Below are positions 63,793-64,000 of a DNA stretch of 64,000 bases, piece after piece (within the stretch, counting starts at the first letter, position 1; the number at the start of each line of letters is the position of its first letter). The stretch spans positions 248,001 through 312,000 of the forward strand of contig JAIYAN010000015.1 in the NCBI GenBank assembly GCA_027489035.1, in the 5' to 3' direction. The notes beneath the pieces are model-generated. The model worked only from the letters and a program-made list of their open reading frames with translations. It did no database searches and had not been told where the DNA came from. This DNA is from Chitinophagaceae bacterium. GTDB taxonomy: Bacteria > Bacteroidota > Bacteroidia > Chitinophagales > Chitinophagaceae. Made by a program: the position numbers and the translations under genes.

Positions 63793-64000
63793 ATGCCATC
63801 ATTTGATTTTACAAGTAAAGTTGATCTTCAAACATTAGATAATGCCGTAAATGTGGTGAATAAAGAAATCACCAATCGATTCGATTTTAAAGGTGCACAT
63901 GTACTAATAGAATTGAATAAAAAAGATTTCAAAGTAAATCTGGAAGCGGATAGCGACATGAAAATTGAGCAAATTGTAGATGTACTAATCAGCAGAAGTA
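63793..64000 (+). CDS. yajQ: YajQ-family nucleotide-binding protein, 3' partial
   Basis: The ATG at 63793 opens a frame that runs off the right edge. The first 69 residues (MPSFDFTSKVDLQTLDNAVN, NRFDFKGAHVLIELNKKDF) are typical of YajQ, reported in some bacteria to bind cyclic di-GMP. 17 bp after lgt, probably the same transcript. Confidence 0.93.
   Translation, partial: MPSFDFTSKVDLQTLDNAVNVVNKEITNRFDFKGAHVLIELNKKDFKVNLEADSDMKIEQIVDVLISRS

Overview
The window is AT-rich (roughly one third G+C by eye) chromosome from a member of the Bacteroidota. The evidence is consistent: four secreted proteins carry type IX secretion (T9SS) sorting domains (two CHU_C/type B, two type A), there is a PorP/SprF-family protein and a CarboxypepD_reg TonB receptor, an OstA/LptD/MCE/amidase envelope cluster, Omp28 and DUF6029 proteins, a full GDP-D-glycero-D-manno-heptose pathway, and Bacteroidetes-type -7 boxes (TAnnTTTG) ahead of several genes. 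A Chitinophagales/Sphingobacteriales-like lineage is plausible but cannot be fixed from the sequence alone. Almost everything is ordinary chromosomal content. No prophage, insertion sequence, CRISPR array, rRNA or tRNA gene was seen.

Layout. 1-6.1 kb: the end of a PKD-repeat adhesin with its PorP/SprF partner, facing a second PKD adhesin whose signal peptide seems to be read from an ATT codon. 6.5-10.3 kb: membrane pyrophosphatase and a secreted protein of unknown function. 10.4-16.9 kb: envelope biogenesis (OstA-like, MCE, amidase, and divergent LptD). 16.9-20.8 kb: orphan ParD antitoxin with a toxin stump, acyltransferase, uracil-DNA glycosylase, ABC-F ATPase. 20.9-25.9 kb: DUF3347 lipoprotein, TonB receptor, a cluster of palindromes, DUF1648 protein and a second secreted protein sharing a domain with the one at 9 kb. 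26-37.5 kb: thrS-infC, mtaB, a rhodanese-thioredoxin lipoprotein, DUF721/DciA-like and recF, then a rightward run pdhA-TPR-ribH-LutA-like-tsaD-trmN6. 37.5-48.3 kb: M1 peptidase, T9SS cargo, msrA, mutS2-like, mqnE (futalosine menaquinone route), nucleoside transporter. 48.4-51.3 kb: hddA-gmhA-hddC-gmhB. 51.4-58.7 kb: Omp28/TlpA/DUF6029 cluster, a small HTH-DUF2442-DUF4160 accessory group, and a secreted M43 metalloprotease. 59.4-64 kb: rpmI-rplT, arginine decarboxylase, bacilliredoxin, lgt and the start of yajQ.

The unusual content lies mainly between genes. Intergenic spaces hold several families of short repeats: 7-, 8- and 9-bp tandem arrays, two of which touch a start codon, and palindromes of the CACGGTT..AACCGTG and GCTCCGTAGGAGC types. 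The usually contiguous thrS-infC-rpmI-rplT operon is split by about 31 kb, and copies of the same palindrome sit at both broken ends. Two antitoxin-like genes are next to what look like decayed toxin ends. I found no strong candidate for a wholly new multi-gene system; the best leads are the repeat arrays at gene starts, the split ribosomal operon, and the duplicated secreted domain shared by the proteins at 9.0-10.3 and 24.9-25.9 kb.
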